Assembly: GCA_938008535.1 (NCBI GenBank) | Contig: CALLKF010000005.1 | Location: 45,805 to 109,804, forward strand | DNA length: 64,000 nucleotides | Source of the DNA: an uncultured Saprospirales bacterium | GTDB taxonomy: Bacteria > Bacteroidota > Bacteroidia > Chitinophagales > JADIYW01 | Reading direction: 5' to 3' | Shown here: piece by piece, positions 1-8,621 of the stretch | Layout: every line of letters begins with the position of its first letter | Position numbering within the stretch: position 1 is the first letter of the stretch | Translations under genes and position numbers: made by a program | The notes under the pieces: generated by a model | Databases searched by the model: none | Seen by the model: only the letters and a program-made list of their open reading frames with translations | What the model was told of the DNA's origin: nothing

Positions 1-2
1 CA

Positions 3-170
3 GCTCCAAATTTCTTGCCTTCTTCAACTTCTTCTTTGTTAAGTGGTGCAAGCTTTACAGGTTTAACAGGATTTACATCTGTTGCTTATAAAGGTGCATT
101 TGATGCAACAACAAATTGGACAAATGGTTGGGCAGAATACAATCCTGCAACTATCGTTTATGTAAGATAA
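3..170 (+). CDS. C-terminal end of a Bacteroidota surface/secreted protein (partial)
   Basis: Only the last 55 codons are present; the gene begins before the window. The frame reads GASFTGLTGFTSVAYKGAF and then a Trp-rich tail (DATTNWTNGWAEYNP) before TAA at 168-170. Tails of the form GAF...TxWTxGWxxxxP are common at the end of extracellular beta-rich Bacteroidota proteins, often of unknown function. There is no T9SS signature in the visible part. No ATG is available inside the frame, which supports a partial gene. The exact product is unknown. Confidence 0.6.
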   Translation, partial: APNFLPSSTSSLLSGASFTGLTGFTSVAYKGAFDATTNWTNGWAEYNPATIVYVR

Positions 171-180
171 ATCACAAAAC

Positions 181-266
181 ACGATTGTCCGATGTGTGTG
201 AAAAATCGGATAATCGTTTTCATCTGTGTGTGAACCTCGAAGTTAGCTTCGAGGTTCTTTTTTTTG
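181..266 (+). terminator. Tandem hairpins ending in a rho-independent terminator
   Basis: Two hairpins follow the partial gene. The first (181-193 with 205-217) is a 13-bp stem with one mismatch and no T run. The second is a perfect 11-bp stem, GAACCTCGAAG at 232-242 with CTTCGAGGTTC at 247-257, loop TTAG, followed by nine T residues. The second is a standard intrinsic terminator for the gene ending at 170. Confidence 0.85.
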
Positions 267-384
267 TAAATTTTAAAATTAACGAAGCATATTTTTATTG
301 AATTTAATCTGTTTTGTTTGTATTGGTTTAATGGAAATCGTCTGTATTTAGTGTGAATCGCTGATAGGTAAAAGAAGTATGCAG

Positions 385-392
385 TAGCTTTG
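385..392 (+). promoter_or_regulatory. Bacteroidota -7 promoter element (TAGCTTTG)
   Basis: Matches the Bacteroidota primary sigma factor -7 consensus TAnnTTTG. Transcription would start near 399, leaving a leader of about 9 nt before the ATG at 408. Confidence 0.55.
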
Positions 393-407
393 TAAAAAGT
401 TATCTAT

Positions 408-2294
408 ATGCATTATTCTTTTACAAAAATCCTTCTTCTTTTATCTATTTTTTCTTTTTTAAAATCAAAAGCTGATCCATTAGATGCAAGTAGAATGTAT
501 GTTGATTCGACATTAGCGCCATTCTATCATGGCGTTGCTTCTGGAGACCCAACGAATAATAGCGTTTTTATTTGGACACGCATCACAACAGATGAATCGA
601 ATCCAACTATTTCTTGGAAAATTGCAACCGATACAAGCATGTCAAATGTAGTTCAATCTGGCACTACGTCTACTAATGCTGATAAAGATTTCACAATAAA
701 AATTGAAGCAACTGCTTTGCAACCAAACACGTTTTATTTTTATGAATTTACTTACAATAATCAACATTCACTAAGAGGAAGAACGAAAACATTACCAACA
801 GGAAATGTCAATAAAATAAGGTTTGCCGTAGTGTCTTGTTCCAGTTTTCCGCATGGATATTTTAATGTGTATCAAGCTATCAACCAGCGCAATGATGTAG
901 ATGCTATTATTCATTTAGGTGATTATATTTATGAATATGGCAAAGATGAATATGGAACCGTTCGTGCACCAAACCCTGAAAATGAAATACTAAATTTATC
1001 AGATTATCGCATTCGACATAGCATGTATAAATTGGATTCTATGTTAATGCGTTTGCATCAACAATTTCCTTTCTATACAATCTGGGACGATCACGAGTTT
1101 GCTGATAATGCATATAAGATAGGTGCGGAAAATCATACATCAACAACCGAAGGCGTTTGGCAATCCAGAAAAATGGCTGCACTCAAAGCATACAACGAAT
1201 GGATGCCGATCAGAAATATTGATTCTATTCCAGCTATAAAATTATACCGTAAAATAAATATTGGAAATTTAGTGGATTTAATTTTTGTAGATACCAGAAT
1301 TACTGCTCGCACCGAACAATCTTTATTGGCTTCTATTTCTGGTGTAGATGATTCGACACATTATTTAATTGGAAATGAACAATTCGATTGGCTAAAAAAT
1401 CAAATCAAAAATTCAACTGCACAATGGAAAGTAATGGCAAATCAAGTAATGGTCGCGCCTTTTAAAGTTTTTAATGTTGGATTTAATTCAGATCAATGGG
1501 ACGGCTATTCTTCTGAAAGAAAAAAATTATTTAAAATTATTAACGATGATTCTATCAATAATTTTGTGGTTTTAACTGGTGATATACATTCAGCTTGGGC
1601 AAACGATTTGCCTTTTGGTAAAGTGCCATACAATCCATGGACAAATAAAGGTTCTGTTGGAGTTGAATTTGTTACCACTGCAGTTACTTCACCAGGCATT
1701 CCTCTAACAGGAATATTAGGAAACATTACACAAGACGCATTCGCTCAATTAGTAAAAACAAACAACACACATGTAAAACACAATAATTTTGTGAACCGTG
1801 GTTTTAATATTATCGACTTTACCAATCAAAAATGCCAAAGCGATTTCTATAATATCGAAACAATTGCAACACCGAATAAAAACTATTCGTATCAAGTAAG
1901 TTACTACACAGAAAAAGATTCTAATTTTCTAAAAAAATCTACAACACCAACCAATAACAACGGTTTAAATCCAATTAAAGCACCTTTACTTATTCGACAA
2001 GATATCATTTTGTCTGTAAAAAATAAATCAACAGATATTGAAATAACTGGTGTGTATCCAAATCCATTTATTAATTATACAGGCATTCAATTTTCTACAA
2101 CAACTACAGCTTCGTTAGCGGTTTATATATATAGTGCTGTTGGACAATTAATTTTTTATAAAGATTTAGGAACACGTTCTAAAGGTGTGTATTTTGAAAA
2201 ATTTGATTTAGGCGATTTACCAAATGGAAATTATGTACTGAACTTGTACAATGGAACTGATTTAATTTCAAGAAAAATTTTTAAAGCAGAATAA
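408..2294 (+). CDS. Secreted PhoD-like alkaline phosphatase with T9SS sorting domain
   Basis: Secreted metallophosphoesterase of the PhoD family, expected to release phosphate from phosphomono- or diesters outside the cell. Residues 1-22 form a signal peptide ending at KSKA. Residues about 38-130 are the PhoD N-terminal domain (FYHGVASGDPT). The metal-binding segments are GDYIYEYG (about 171-178), WDDHEF (about 226-231), and TGDIHSAW (about 390). The last 80 residues form a type A T9SS C-terminal domain (VYPNPF...LPNGNYVLNLYNG...SRKIFK), so the protein should cross the outer membrane through T9SS and be attached to the surface. It is monocistronic, with a promoter at 385 and a terminator at 2365. 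Substrate is not determined by sequence. Confidence 0.9.
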   Translation: MHYSFTKILLLLSIFSFLKSKADPLDASRMYVDSTLAPFYHGVASGDPTNNSVFIWTRITTDESNPTISWKIATDTSMSNVVQSGTTSTNADKDFTIKIEATALQPNTFYFYEFTYNNQHSLRGRTKTLPTGNVNKIRFAVVSCSSFPHGYFNVYQAINQRNDVDAIIHLGDYIYEYGKDEYGTVRAPNPENEILNLSDYRIRHSMYKLDSMLMRLHQQFPFYTIWDDHEFADNAYKIGAENHTSTTEGVWQSRKMAALKAYNEWMPIRNIDSIPAIKLYRKINIGNLVDLIFVDTRITARTEQSLLASISGVDDSTHYLIGNEQFDWLKNQIKNSTAQWKVMANQVMVAPFKVFNVGFNSDQWDGYSSERKKLFKIINDDSINNFVVLTGDIHSAWANDLPFGKVPYNPWTNKGSVGVEFVTTAVTSPGIPLTGILGNITQDAFAQLVKTNNTHVKHNNFVNRGFNIIDFTNQKCQSDFYNIETIATPNKNYSYQVSYYTEKDSNFLKKSTTPTNNNGLNPIKAPLLIRQDIILSVKNKSTDIEITGVYPNPFINYTGIQFSTTTTASLAVYIYSAVGQLIFYKDLGTRSKGVYFEKFDLGDLPNGNYVLNLYNGTDLISRKIFKAE

Positions 2295-2364
2295 TAGATT
2301 GGCGATTTTTTTCTTTTAACGCATATTTTAAAAACCATAAAATAGTTTGTAAATGCTTTATCAA

Positions 2365-2391
2365 ATCCTGATTTTTATCAGGATTTTTTTT
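2365..2391 (+). terminator. Rho-independent terminator
   Basis: Stem ATCCTGAT (2365-2372) with ATCAGGAT (2377-2384), loop TTTT, continuing into a T run. It closes the phosphatase gene. Confidence 0.8.
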
Positions 2392-2459
2392 AATAAAAAG
2401 AACTGCAAAACAGCACCAACAATACAAGCAATCTTCACAACACGCAGCAAACAATAGTT

Positions 2460-2467
2460 TATCTTTG
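2460..2467 (+). promoter_or_regulatory. -7 promoter element (TATCTTTG)
   Basis: A full TAnnTTTG match about 95 nt upstream of the hydrolase start codon. It would produce a leader of about 88 nt, the longest among the single genes here, and that leader contains a terminator-like hairpin at 2521. Confidence 0.6.
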
Positions 2468-2520
2468 CATTGCAACTAGACAAAGTTCTTTTTTCATTCA
2501 GACCGAATGTAATGTTAATC

Positions 2521-2549
2521 GCTTGATGTTTCTACATCGAGCTTTTTTT
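2521..2549 (+). terminator. Terminator-like hairpin in the 5' leader of the hydrolase gene
   Basis: GCTTGATG (2521-2528) pairs with CATCGAGC (2535-2542, one G-T pair) and is followed by seven T residues, ending 13 nt before the ATG at 2563. A small hairpin (CATTC-AGACC-GAATG, about 2496-2510) precedes it. It lies downstream of the promoter at 2460, so it could be an attenuator or the end of a short separate RNA of about 75 nt. Confidence 0.55.
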
Positions 2550-2562
2550 GTATTTTTATAAG

Positions 2563-3489
2563 ATGAAAAAACTATTTAAAATACTAGCAGTAATAGCTGT
2601 ACTATTGTTGATTGCATTTTTTGCCTTGCAAAAAAAATCATTTCCAATTGAGGATTTAAAGAAAAAATACACAAATGCATCCTCAAAATTTTTAGAGTTT
2701 GATGGTATGCAAGTGCATTATAAAGTAGAAGGAGAAGGAAAACCTATAGTTTTAATCCATGGCACTGGCGCATCGCTGCAAACTTGGGACGGCTGGACTG
2801 ATTCGTTGGTAAAAAATAATTACAAAGTAATTAGAATTGATATGCCTGCTTTTGGTTTAACAGGACCAAATAAAACAAATGATTATTCTTCAAAAATGTA
2901 CGTTGATTTTTTTGACAGATTCTTGCATAAAATCGGAATTGATACTTTTGCCATTGCAGGAAATTCTTTAGGCGGTGAAATTGCTTGGAAATATACATTG
3001 GCACATCCAGAAAAAGTAACCAAACTTATTTTAGTAGATCCAGCAGGTTTTTATTCTAAAGAAAAAGGAAACGGCGCCATCATTTTTAAACTTGTCAAAA
3101 TAAAATGGTTTGCAAGTTTAATGAGTAAAATAGACACTAAAATTATTGTAAATCAAACAGTAAAAGATGTTTACTTTGATGATACAAAAATTACCGACAA
3201 ACAAGTTGAACTTTATTATGATATGTCGATGCGTGAAGGAAACCGAGAAAGTTTCTCACGAAGAGTACAACAAGTAGATGAAGAGCCAATTTTAGATGTT
3301 GCTTCTATAAAAACTCCAACACTAATACAATGGGGCAAGCAAGATATTTTATTAGATATTTCGTTAATAGAAAATTTTAAAAAAATACCCAATAATAAAA
3401 TTATTGAATATGATAACTGTGGACACTCACCACAGGAAGAAATTCCTAAAAAATCTGTAAAAGATGTTATTTCGTTTCTAAAACCGTAA
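2563..3489 (+). CDS. Membrane-anchored alpha/beta hydrolase
   Basis: Alpha/beta-hydrolase-fold enzyme of 308 residues; substrate unknown. A hydrophobic N-terminal segment (about residues 5-22) is a signal anchor. Oxyanion region HGTGAS, nucleophile elbow GNSLGG, acid Asp in WGKQDILLD, and His in CGHSPQEE form a complete catalytic triad. The ATG at 2563 is chosen over an upstream in-frame TTG at 2548, because the TTG lies inside the hairpin T run. Family members include esterases, C-C hydrolases and haloperoxidase-like proteins; sequence alone does not separate these. Confidence 0.85.
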   Translation: MKKLFKILAVIAVLLLIAFFALQKKSFPIEDLKKKYTNASSKFLEFDGMQVHYKVEGEGKPIVLIHGTGASLQTWDGWTDSLVKNNYKVIRIDMPAFGLTGPNKTNDYSSKMYVDFFDRFLHKIGIDTFAIAGNSLGGEIAWKYTLAHPEKVTKLILVDPAGFYSKEKGNGAIIFKLVKIKWFASLMSKIDTKIIVNQTVKDVYFDDTKITDKQVELYYDMSMREGNRESFSRRVQQVDEEPILDVASIKTPTLIQWGKQDILLDISLIENFKKIPNNKIIEYDNCGHSPQEEIPKKSVKDVISFLKP

Positions 3490-3530
3490 AATAATCCTGC
3501 ATTTTTTTCATTTTTGGTATGGTTATTGAA

Positions 3531-3538
3531 TATCTTTG
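3531..3538 (+). promoter_or_regulatory. -7 promoter element (TATCTTTG)
   Basis: Full TAnnTTTG match. The start site would be near 3545 and the ATG is at 3554, so the transcript has almost no leader. Confidence 0.6.
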
Positions 3539-3553
3539 CTCAAAATATTTTTT

Positions 3554-4579
3554 ATGCGTAAAATTCTTTCTTTCTTTTTAGTAACTTTTTTATTGGTAAC
3601 TATGCAATCTTCATTTGCACAAATAAATGCGTTAACAGTTTCTAACCTTACACCAGAATATAAATCAATTATTGAAAATGTAAAAAAAGAATGTAATTTA
3701 AATGCAGATCAAACCAAAAAATTTACGGTAGATTATGTTGATTTTATCAATAAAGCAAAAGCAAATGATGTTACTTATGCAAACAATGAACAAAAACGAA
3801 AAGATGAAACATTGCGTTTGTTGTATGGTGTAAGTTTAAAGTTGAAAACTTATTTGAATGCAGATCAACAAACTAAATTAGCTAAGCTAATTCAAGCTGG
3901 TAAACTTACGCCAAAAGCTGAGACAACAGTCGCAAGTACATCAAAAGCTGAACAACCAGTTGTAACACCAGGCAACGAAATGCCTACTGCATTTATGCCA
4001 GATTATGTAACGAACGCAAATGTTATAAAACCACAATCAAATGTGGCAGATTTGTTTGAACAGTTAAAAGATTATTTAAAAGTTTCTCCAGATCAATTAA
4101 AAAAATCATTACCAATTTTGAAGGATTACGACAAAAAAATAATCGCAAATAAAACGGTTAATGCAGGAGATGAACAAAAAATAAAACAGGAAACAGATAA
4201 ATTAAATTCCGTTACAGTTCCAAAATTAAAAGAAATTATTTCACAAGAGCAATTAAATGGATTAGTTCTAGCGATGGCAATGCAGGAAAATATTTTATCT
4301 GGTAAAAATGTTACACCACAACAAAAACAACTTATTGATAAAGTTCGAAAAACCTATAAACTAAATGACGCACAAACCATGGCTGTTATTATTGTGATGG
4401 TGCAAGCAAAATTAAGAGGTGATATAATTAATGCAACTGCAAAGTCAAATCCAGCAGATGCAAAAGTGCAATCTATTCAATTAATGAAAGACCTAGATGC
4501 TCAATTGATGTCAGCTTTGGAAACAGAGCAATACGAAAAAGTGAAAGCCGATATTGAAAAAATAATCGAAAAAAAATAA
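3554..4579 (+). CDS. Secreted helical protein of unknown function
   Basis: 341 residues, not recognised. Residues 1-23 are a signal peptide (cleavage after SSFA). The mature protein is predominantly charged and helical, with two related halves: each contains a segment resembling LNADQxxKFxxxY or LKVSPDQLKKSLP followed by LKLKTYLNADQQTKL or LKEIISQEQLNGL. This pattern resembles periplasmic Spy/CpxP-like or DUF3826-like helical proteins, but no LTxxQ signature is clear. The ATG at 3554 is chosen because the upstream in-frame TTG at 3536 overlaps the promoter element. Confidence 0.75.
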   Translation: MRKILSFFLVTFLLVTMQSSFAQINALTVSNLTPEYKSIIENVKKECNLNADQTKKFTVDYVDFINKAKANDVTYANNEQKRKDETLRLLYGVSLKLKTYLNADQQTKLAKLIQAGKLTPKAETTVASTSKAEQPVVTPGNEMPTAFMPDYVTNANVIKPQSNVADLFEQLKDYLKVSPDQLKKSLPILKDYDKKIIANKTVNAGDEQKIKQETDKLNSVTVPKLKEIISQEQLNGLVLAMAMQENILSGKNVTPQQKQLIDKVRKTYKLNDAQTMAVIIVMVQAKLRGDIINATAKSNPADAKVQSIQLMKDLDAQLMSALETEQYEKVKADIEKIIEKK

Positions 4580-4624
4580 TTATATGCTATTAGATTACTT
4601 CAAATTATCTAGTAAGTTGATTTT

Positions 4625-4653
4625 AAAACGCACATTTTTTGTGCGTTTTTTTT
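4625..4653. terminator. Bidirectional terminator between convergent genes
   Basis: AAAACGCACA (4625-4634) pairs with TGTGCGTTTT (4640-4649), giving T runs on both strands. It separates the secreted helical protein (+) from the glycosyltransferase (-). Confidence 0.8.
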
Positions 4654-4657
4654 ATAA

Positions 4658-5800
4658 TTATTTGTGAAATTTCCGAATAATTTCCATCACCTTTTCTGCT
4701 GATTGTTGCCATGGAAAACGTACTGCATTTGTTTTTCCTTTTTCGATAAAATCTGTTCTTAAAATTTCGTCTGAAATAATTAATTGCATCGCATCTGCAA
4801 TTTCATTTGTGTTTGTTGGATTGACTAAAAGTGCAGCATTTTCTGCTATTTCAGCCATTGCTGATGTGTTAGATGTAATAACAGGAACACCAACACTCAT
4901 TGCTTCTATAATTGGAATTCCAAATCCTTCAAATAAACTTGGATATACTAATGCAACTGCATTTTGTAGTATAACTAAGAGTTTATTTCGTTCGCAATTT
5001 TCTATCCAAATCACATCCTTTTTAAATTGCATTTCTGCTAAATAATTTTCCAATTCAGCATTCATCCACGCATTTCTTCCAATAATAATTAATTGATGTG
5101 TAATATCGTTTTTTGATTTAAACATTTCAAATGCTTTCAATAAATTCAATACGTTTTTGCGTGGATGCACTGCACCAATGAAGATGAAATATGGTTTGTT
5201 AGTCGATAGTCGATAGTCGATAGTCGATAATTTTTTTTCTGAATTCCATTGACCATTGACCATTGGCCATTGTCTACTTTCAACAGCATTATAAACTACT
5301 TCTATTTTTGTTTCATCAATTCCATATTTTTTTACAATATCGTTTTTTGTAAATTGAGAAACAGCTAAAATTTTTGTTGCTTTATCGCAATATTTTGGTG
5401 TGAAATACTGATAATATTTTCTTACTAAAATAGGAACATGCATTGGGAAATGTTCGAATCCTAAATCATGAATCGTTAAAATTTGTGGAATAGTTGTGTT
5501 TAATGAACAATAACCATCTGGCGAAATAAATAAATCAATGTTGTATTTTTTTAGAATTTTCGGAATAGATTTTTCAAACCACCAATACCACAAAAAAGGA
5601 TGCCGCGCTGGTGGTGAAACTACAATTGGTGTTACGTTTTTTGCAAAAATAAATTCCTCAGAAAATGGTCTATCAAACAAAAAATAAAATTCGTGTTCAG
5701 GCATTTGTTGCACCACGCGTTTGAAAATTTCTTGCGTATACATACCAATACCTTCGAGTTTTCCACTCAATAAAAACCGTGTATTGATAGCGATTCGCAT
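4658..5800 (-). CDS. Glycosyltransferase family 4 (GT-B fold)
   Basis: Transfers a sugar from a nucleotide-sugar donor to a growing surface glycan or lipid-linked acceptor at the cytosolic face; donor not predictable. The N-terminal Rossmann domain (residues 1 to about 165) includes the early GxGxYT-like loop (LEGIGMYTQEIF). The C-terminal domain has GAVHPRKN and the nucleotide-binding EX7E signature in PSLFEGFGIPIIEAMSVGVP. Between the domains, after VVYNAVE, lies an insert of about 28 residues (RQWPMVNGQW...STIDYRLST) encoded by two heptanucleotide repeat arrays at 5201-5273. The frame stays open through it, so the enzyme may still work with a longer hinge. Confidence 0.85.
   Translation of the reverse strand: MRIAINTRFLLSGKLEGIGMYTQEIFKRVVQQMPEHEFYFLFDRPFSEEFIFAKNVTPIVVSPPARHPFLWYWWFEKSIPKILKKYNIDLFISPDGYCSLNTTIPQILTIHDLGFEHFPMHVPILVRKYYQYFTPKYCDKATKILAVSQFTKNDIVKKYGIDETKIEVVYNAVESRQWPMVNGQWNSEKKLSTIDYRLSTNKPYFIFIGAVHPRKNVLNLLKAFEMFKSKNDITHQLIIIGRNAWMNAELENYLAEMQFKKDVIWIENCERNKLLVILQNAVALVYPSLFEGFGIPIIEAMSVGVPVITSNTSAMAEIAENAALLVNPTNTNEIADAMQLIISDEILRTDFIEKGKTNAVRFPWQQSAEKVMEIIRKFHK
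5201..5273. repeat. Two heptanucleotide arrays inside the glycosyltransferase gene
   Basis: Four copies of AGTCGAT occupy 5201-5228. After a short A/T-rich spacer, four copies of CCATTGN (A, A, G, T at the last position) occupy 5246-5273. Both have period 7. The combined insert stays in frame and contains no stop on the coding strand. Confidence 0.9.
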
Positions 5801-5886
5801 ATTTTATTTGGCGGCACTTATAAACACTTATGCACACGTGTCGAAAGATAAGATTTTCAACGCATTTTATATTAATTTGAATTGTG

Positions 5887-5894
5887 TAACTTCG
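5887..5894 (+). promoter_or_regulatory. -7 promoter-like element (TAACTTCG) of dnaN
   Basis: One mismatch to TAnnTTTG. The start site would be about 5901, 10 nt before the dnaN ATG. Confidence 0.45.
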
Positions 5895-5910
5895 CATAAA
5901 ATTACACAGT

Positions 5911-7026
5911 ATGAGATTTGTTGTATCATCAGCACAATTATTAAAAAACTTACAAAAAATTAGTGGCGTTATCAGCACCAATACCGTGTTGCCAATTTTA
6001 GAAGATTTTTTGTTTGACATAGAAAAAAATAAATTATCGATTACAGCTACCGATTTAGATACGACTATGTCTGTAGAAATGGAAGTTGAATCTAAAGAAG
6101 ATTTTAAAGTTGCCATACCAGCAAGAATTTTATTAGATAGTTTAAAAGCGTTGCCTGAGCAGCCAATCACTATCTCTGTAGATGAAACTACAAATGGAAT
6201 TGAAATCACAACAGATAATGGTAAATATAAACTAAGCGGTGAAAACAGTGCTGATTTTCCAAAAGAACCAGTTGCTGAAGGCGTTGAAGAAATAATGATA
6301 CCATCGTCAGTATTGAATAAAGGTGTTGTAAAAACTTTATTTGCTGTAAGTAATGATGAATTACGACCTGCAATGACAGGCGTTTTGTTTCAGTTAAATG
6401 AAAATGGAATTACATTTGTTGCAACAGATGCACACAAATTGGTAAAATACAATAGAAATGATATTGTTGGTGGAAATGCATCATTCATCGTTCCAAAAAA
6501 AGCATTGAATTTGTTGAAAGCAGTGGTGCCAAATAATGAAATAGAAGTTGCTGTTCAATTTAATAAGTCAAACGCATTTTTTACGTTTGATAACATCAAA
6601 TTGATTTGCCGATTAATAGATGCAAAGTATCCAGATTATAATGCAGTAATTCCTAAAGAAAATCCAAATTTATTGACAGTTTTAAAAGATGATTTATATG
6701 CTTCATTGCGTAGAACATCTATCTTCTCAAATAAAACTACGCATCAAGTGGTATTGAAAATGGCAGGTTCAGAATTAGCAGTTTCAGCGCAAGACTTAGA
6801 TTTTTCTAACGAAGCTGCAGAAAAAATTAATTGCGATTACAAAGGCAACGCCATGGAAATTGGTTTCAACGCTAAGTTTTTATTAGAAATGCTAGCTGCT
6901 TTAGATAGCAATGAAATCAATATCGAATTGTCAACACCAAACAGAGCAGGAATCATTCGTCCAACTGAAAAAGATGAAGCAGAAGATTTGTTGATGTTGG
7001 TGATGCCAGTAATGTTGAATAACTAA
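5911..7026 (+). CDS. dnaN: DNA polymerase III sliding clamp (beta subunit)
   Basis: Processivity clamp that encircles DNA and tethers the replicative polymerase and other repair and replication proteins. The 371-residue length is normal for the three-domain clamp. Recognisable parts include MRFVVSSAQLLKNLQKISGV at the start, the domain-1 segment VLPILEDFLFDIE, the central segment FVATDAHKLVKY, RLIDAKYPDY in the domain-2/3 region, and the C-terminal end ending VMPVML, which forms part of the peptide-binding pocket. The gene stands alone; dnaA and recF are not adjacent. Confidence 0.97.
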   Translation: MRFVVSSAQLLKNLQKISGVISTNTVLPILEDFLFDIEKNKLSITATDLDTTMSVEMEVESKEDFKVAIPARILLDSLKALPEQPITISVDETTNGIEITTDNGKYKLSGENSADFPKEPVAEGVEEIMIPSSVLNKGVVKTLFAVSNDELRPAMTGVLFQLNENGITFVATDAHKLVKYNRNDIVGGNASFIVPKKALNLLKAVVPNNEIEVAVQFNKSNAFFTFDNIKLICRLIDAKYPDYNAVIPKENPNLLTVLKDDLYASLRRTSIFSNKTTHQVVLKMAGSELAVSAQDLDFSNEAAEKINCDYKGNAMEIGFNAKFLLEMLAALDSNEINIELSTPNRAGIIRPTEKDEAEDLLMLVMPVMLNN

Positions 7027-7102
7027 TACTTCGATAAACTCAGTGTGATAAGTAGAGTCAGATTGAATTTATCAAAATCAACCAACCAAATAGAAAACAG
7101 TT

Positions 7103-7135
7103 GAAACCATCAGTTATGCTGATGGTTTCTTATTT
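7103..7135. terminator. Terminator hairpin after dnaN
   Basis: GAAACCATCAG (7103-7113) pairs perfectly with CTGATGGTTTC (7119-7129), loop TTATG, followed by TTATTT. It lies between convergent dnaN and the FKBP gene. Confidence 0.75.
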
Positions 7136-7150
7136 GGTATTAAAAAATGC

Positions 7151-7996
7151 TTAGTTCTCTCTTTTCTGAGGTAATACTTCTAATTCAAAAAGTAGCACAG
7201 AATTTGGTGGAATTTTCCCAACTTCTTTGTCGCCATAAGCTAATCTACTTGGAATAATAATAATGGCTTTATCACCATAATTAAGGTTTAGTAATGCTTT
7301 GTCTAAACCTTCAATTACTTGTTTTTTATTAAGTATAAAATTCAACGTTTGTTTTCTATCATAGGAATTATCAAACTCTTCTTTGTTTAATAATTTTCCT
7401 TTGTAATGAATGGAAATTTGCTTGTTTGCTTCTACTGGTTTTCCTTCAGCAGTTTCTGTTCGTTTATACCAAATACCATTTTCATCTTTTATAAAATCAA
7501 CTAATTTTTCATTTTCCAAATAATCTATAATAGCTATAGAATCAATGACGATTTGTTGTTTGTATAGTTCTTTTTTTTCGTATTCGTAAATGGAAAGAGG
7601 TTTAAAATCAATAAGATTCAGGTAATAAGTATAGTATTTTTTTTTGCAGCCATTGCTATCTAATAAGTGTTTTGGAATCTTAACAATCGCAGAGTCACCT
7701 TTATGCATCAGTAAAAAAAAAGGTGTTATTTCACCTTTTTTTGCAACGTATTTTAATTGCATTTCAACACCTTTTTCCTTGTCAAAAACACGTGTATTAA
7801 ATTGTTCTTTTTTTTTATTAGTATATTTTTTTAAATGCATCCAAACATAATCGTTGTATACCGGTTTTGTATTGTTTTCAGCGTTCGTGAAAATTTTGTA
7901 ATAAATTCCATCGCTCGCTTTTTTCCATTTTCTTTTATTTAATGAAAATACCAAAATTGGTAATAGTACAAACAAGACGATTAATTTTTGTTTCAT
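7151..7996 (-). CDS. FKBP-type peptidyl-prolyl isomerase, membrane-anchored
   Basis: 281 residues. An N-terminal signal/anchor (VLFVLLPILVFSLN) places it in the periplasm. The last 90 residues form a canonical FKBP domain: VEANKQISIHYKGKLLN, a FDNSYDR segment, VIEGLDKALLNLNYGDKAIIIIPS and AYGDKEVGKIPPNSVLLFELEVL. A degenerate FKBP-like half precedes it (NDYVWMHLKKYTN ... KKGEITPFFLLMHKGDSAIVKIP), so the gene seems to encode two tandem domains with only the second likely active. The start at 7996 (MKQKL) is used; a second ATG lies two codons upstream. Confidence 0.85.
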   Translation of the reverse strand: MKQKLIVLFVLLPILVFSLNKRKWKKASDGIYYKIFTNAENNTKPVYNDYVWMHLKKYTNKKKEQFNTRVFDKEKGVEMQLKYVAKKGEITPFFLLMHKGDSAIVKIPKHLLDSNGCKKKYYTYYLNLIDFKPLSIYEYEKKELYKQQIVIDSIAIIDYLENEKLVDFIKDENGIWYKRTETAEGKPVEANKQISIHYKGKLLNKEEFDNSYDRKQTLNFILNKKQVIEGLDKALLNLNYGDKAIIIIPSRLAYGDKEVGKIPPNSVLLFELEVLPQKREN

Positions 7997-8165
7997 CTGC
8001 ATGGTATTATTTTTTTTAGTTGTGCAGATGGAATATCAATATATACTTCTGTGTTTAGTGTGTGTGTGCTCATGGATATTTCATGTTGATTTCTAAAATT
8101 CAAAAGTAATCAAATGATTTTTTATATTTTCACACTTTCTAGTTTCATTATTTAAAATTATTTTC

Positions 8166-8618
8166 ATGAAGATATTAATGGTTTGCTTAGGAAATATTTG
8201 TCGCTCGCCGTTGGCAGAAGGTATTTTGAAGCACAAATGCAAAGAACAAAATTTAGATTGGTATGTAGATAGCGCAGGCACAGGAAAATGGCATTTGGGC
8301 TCGGCTCCAGATATGCGTAGTATTAAAGTTGCAGCTAAGCATGGTATTGATATTTCTGAGCAACGTGCAAGAAGTATCCGCAGTACCGATTATGAAGAAT
8401 TTGATTTAATTTTTGCAATGGATATTTCCAATTTTAGAGATTTAAAAAGTTGGGCATTGGATACAAAAGAAGAAAATAAAATAAAATTAATTTTGGATGA
8501 AATTTATCCAGACGAAATGATGAGTGTTCCAGATCCGTATTTTAATAACAATGGTTTTGAAGAAGTATTTCAAATGTTGGATAAAGCATGTGATGCAATT
8601 ATCAAAAAGTACAGCTAA
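8166..8618 (+). CDS. Low-molecular-weight protein tyrosine phosphatase
   Basis: Cytosolic LMW-PTP. The P-loop C-X5-R is CLGNICR at residues 7-13, followed by SPLAEGI, and the general-acid Asp lies in VPDPYF near residue 119. Length 150 is typical. Homologues remove phosphate from tyrosine kinases controlling exopolysaccharide export or from arginine-phosphorylated proteins; no kinase lies next to this gene. It converges on the histidine kinase gene with a gap of only 3 bp. Confidence 0.92.
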   Translation: MKILMVCLGNICRSPLAEGILKHKCKEQNLDWYVDSAGTGKWHLGSAPDMRSIKVAAKHGIDISEQRARSIRSTDYEEFDLIFAMDISNFRDLKSWALDTKEENKIKLILDEIYPDEMMSVPDPYFNNNGFEEVFQMLDKACDAIIKKYS

Positions 8619-8621
8619 TTT

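Noticed and set aside
116..301. 61-residue plus-strand frame at the left edge
   Set aside because: Overlaps the real partial gene in another frame and runs through the terminator hairpins.
2281..2475. Minus-strand Cys-rich 64-residue frame
   Set aside because: Covers a terminator and a promoter region; composition is not protein-like.
5697..6209. 170-residue minus-strand frame opposite dnaN
   Set aside because: Antisense shadow of dnaN and the glycosyltransferase start.
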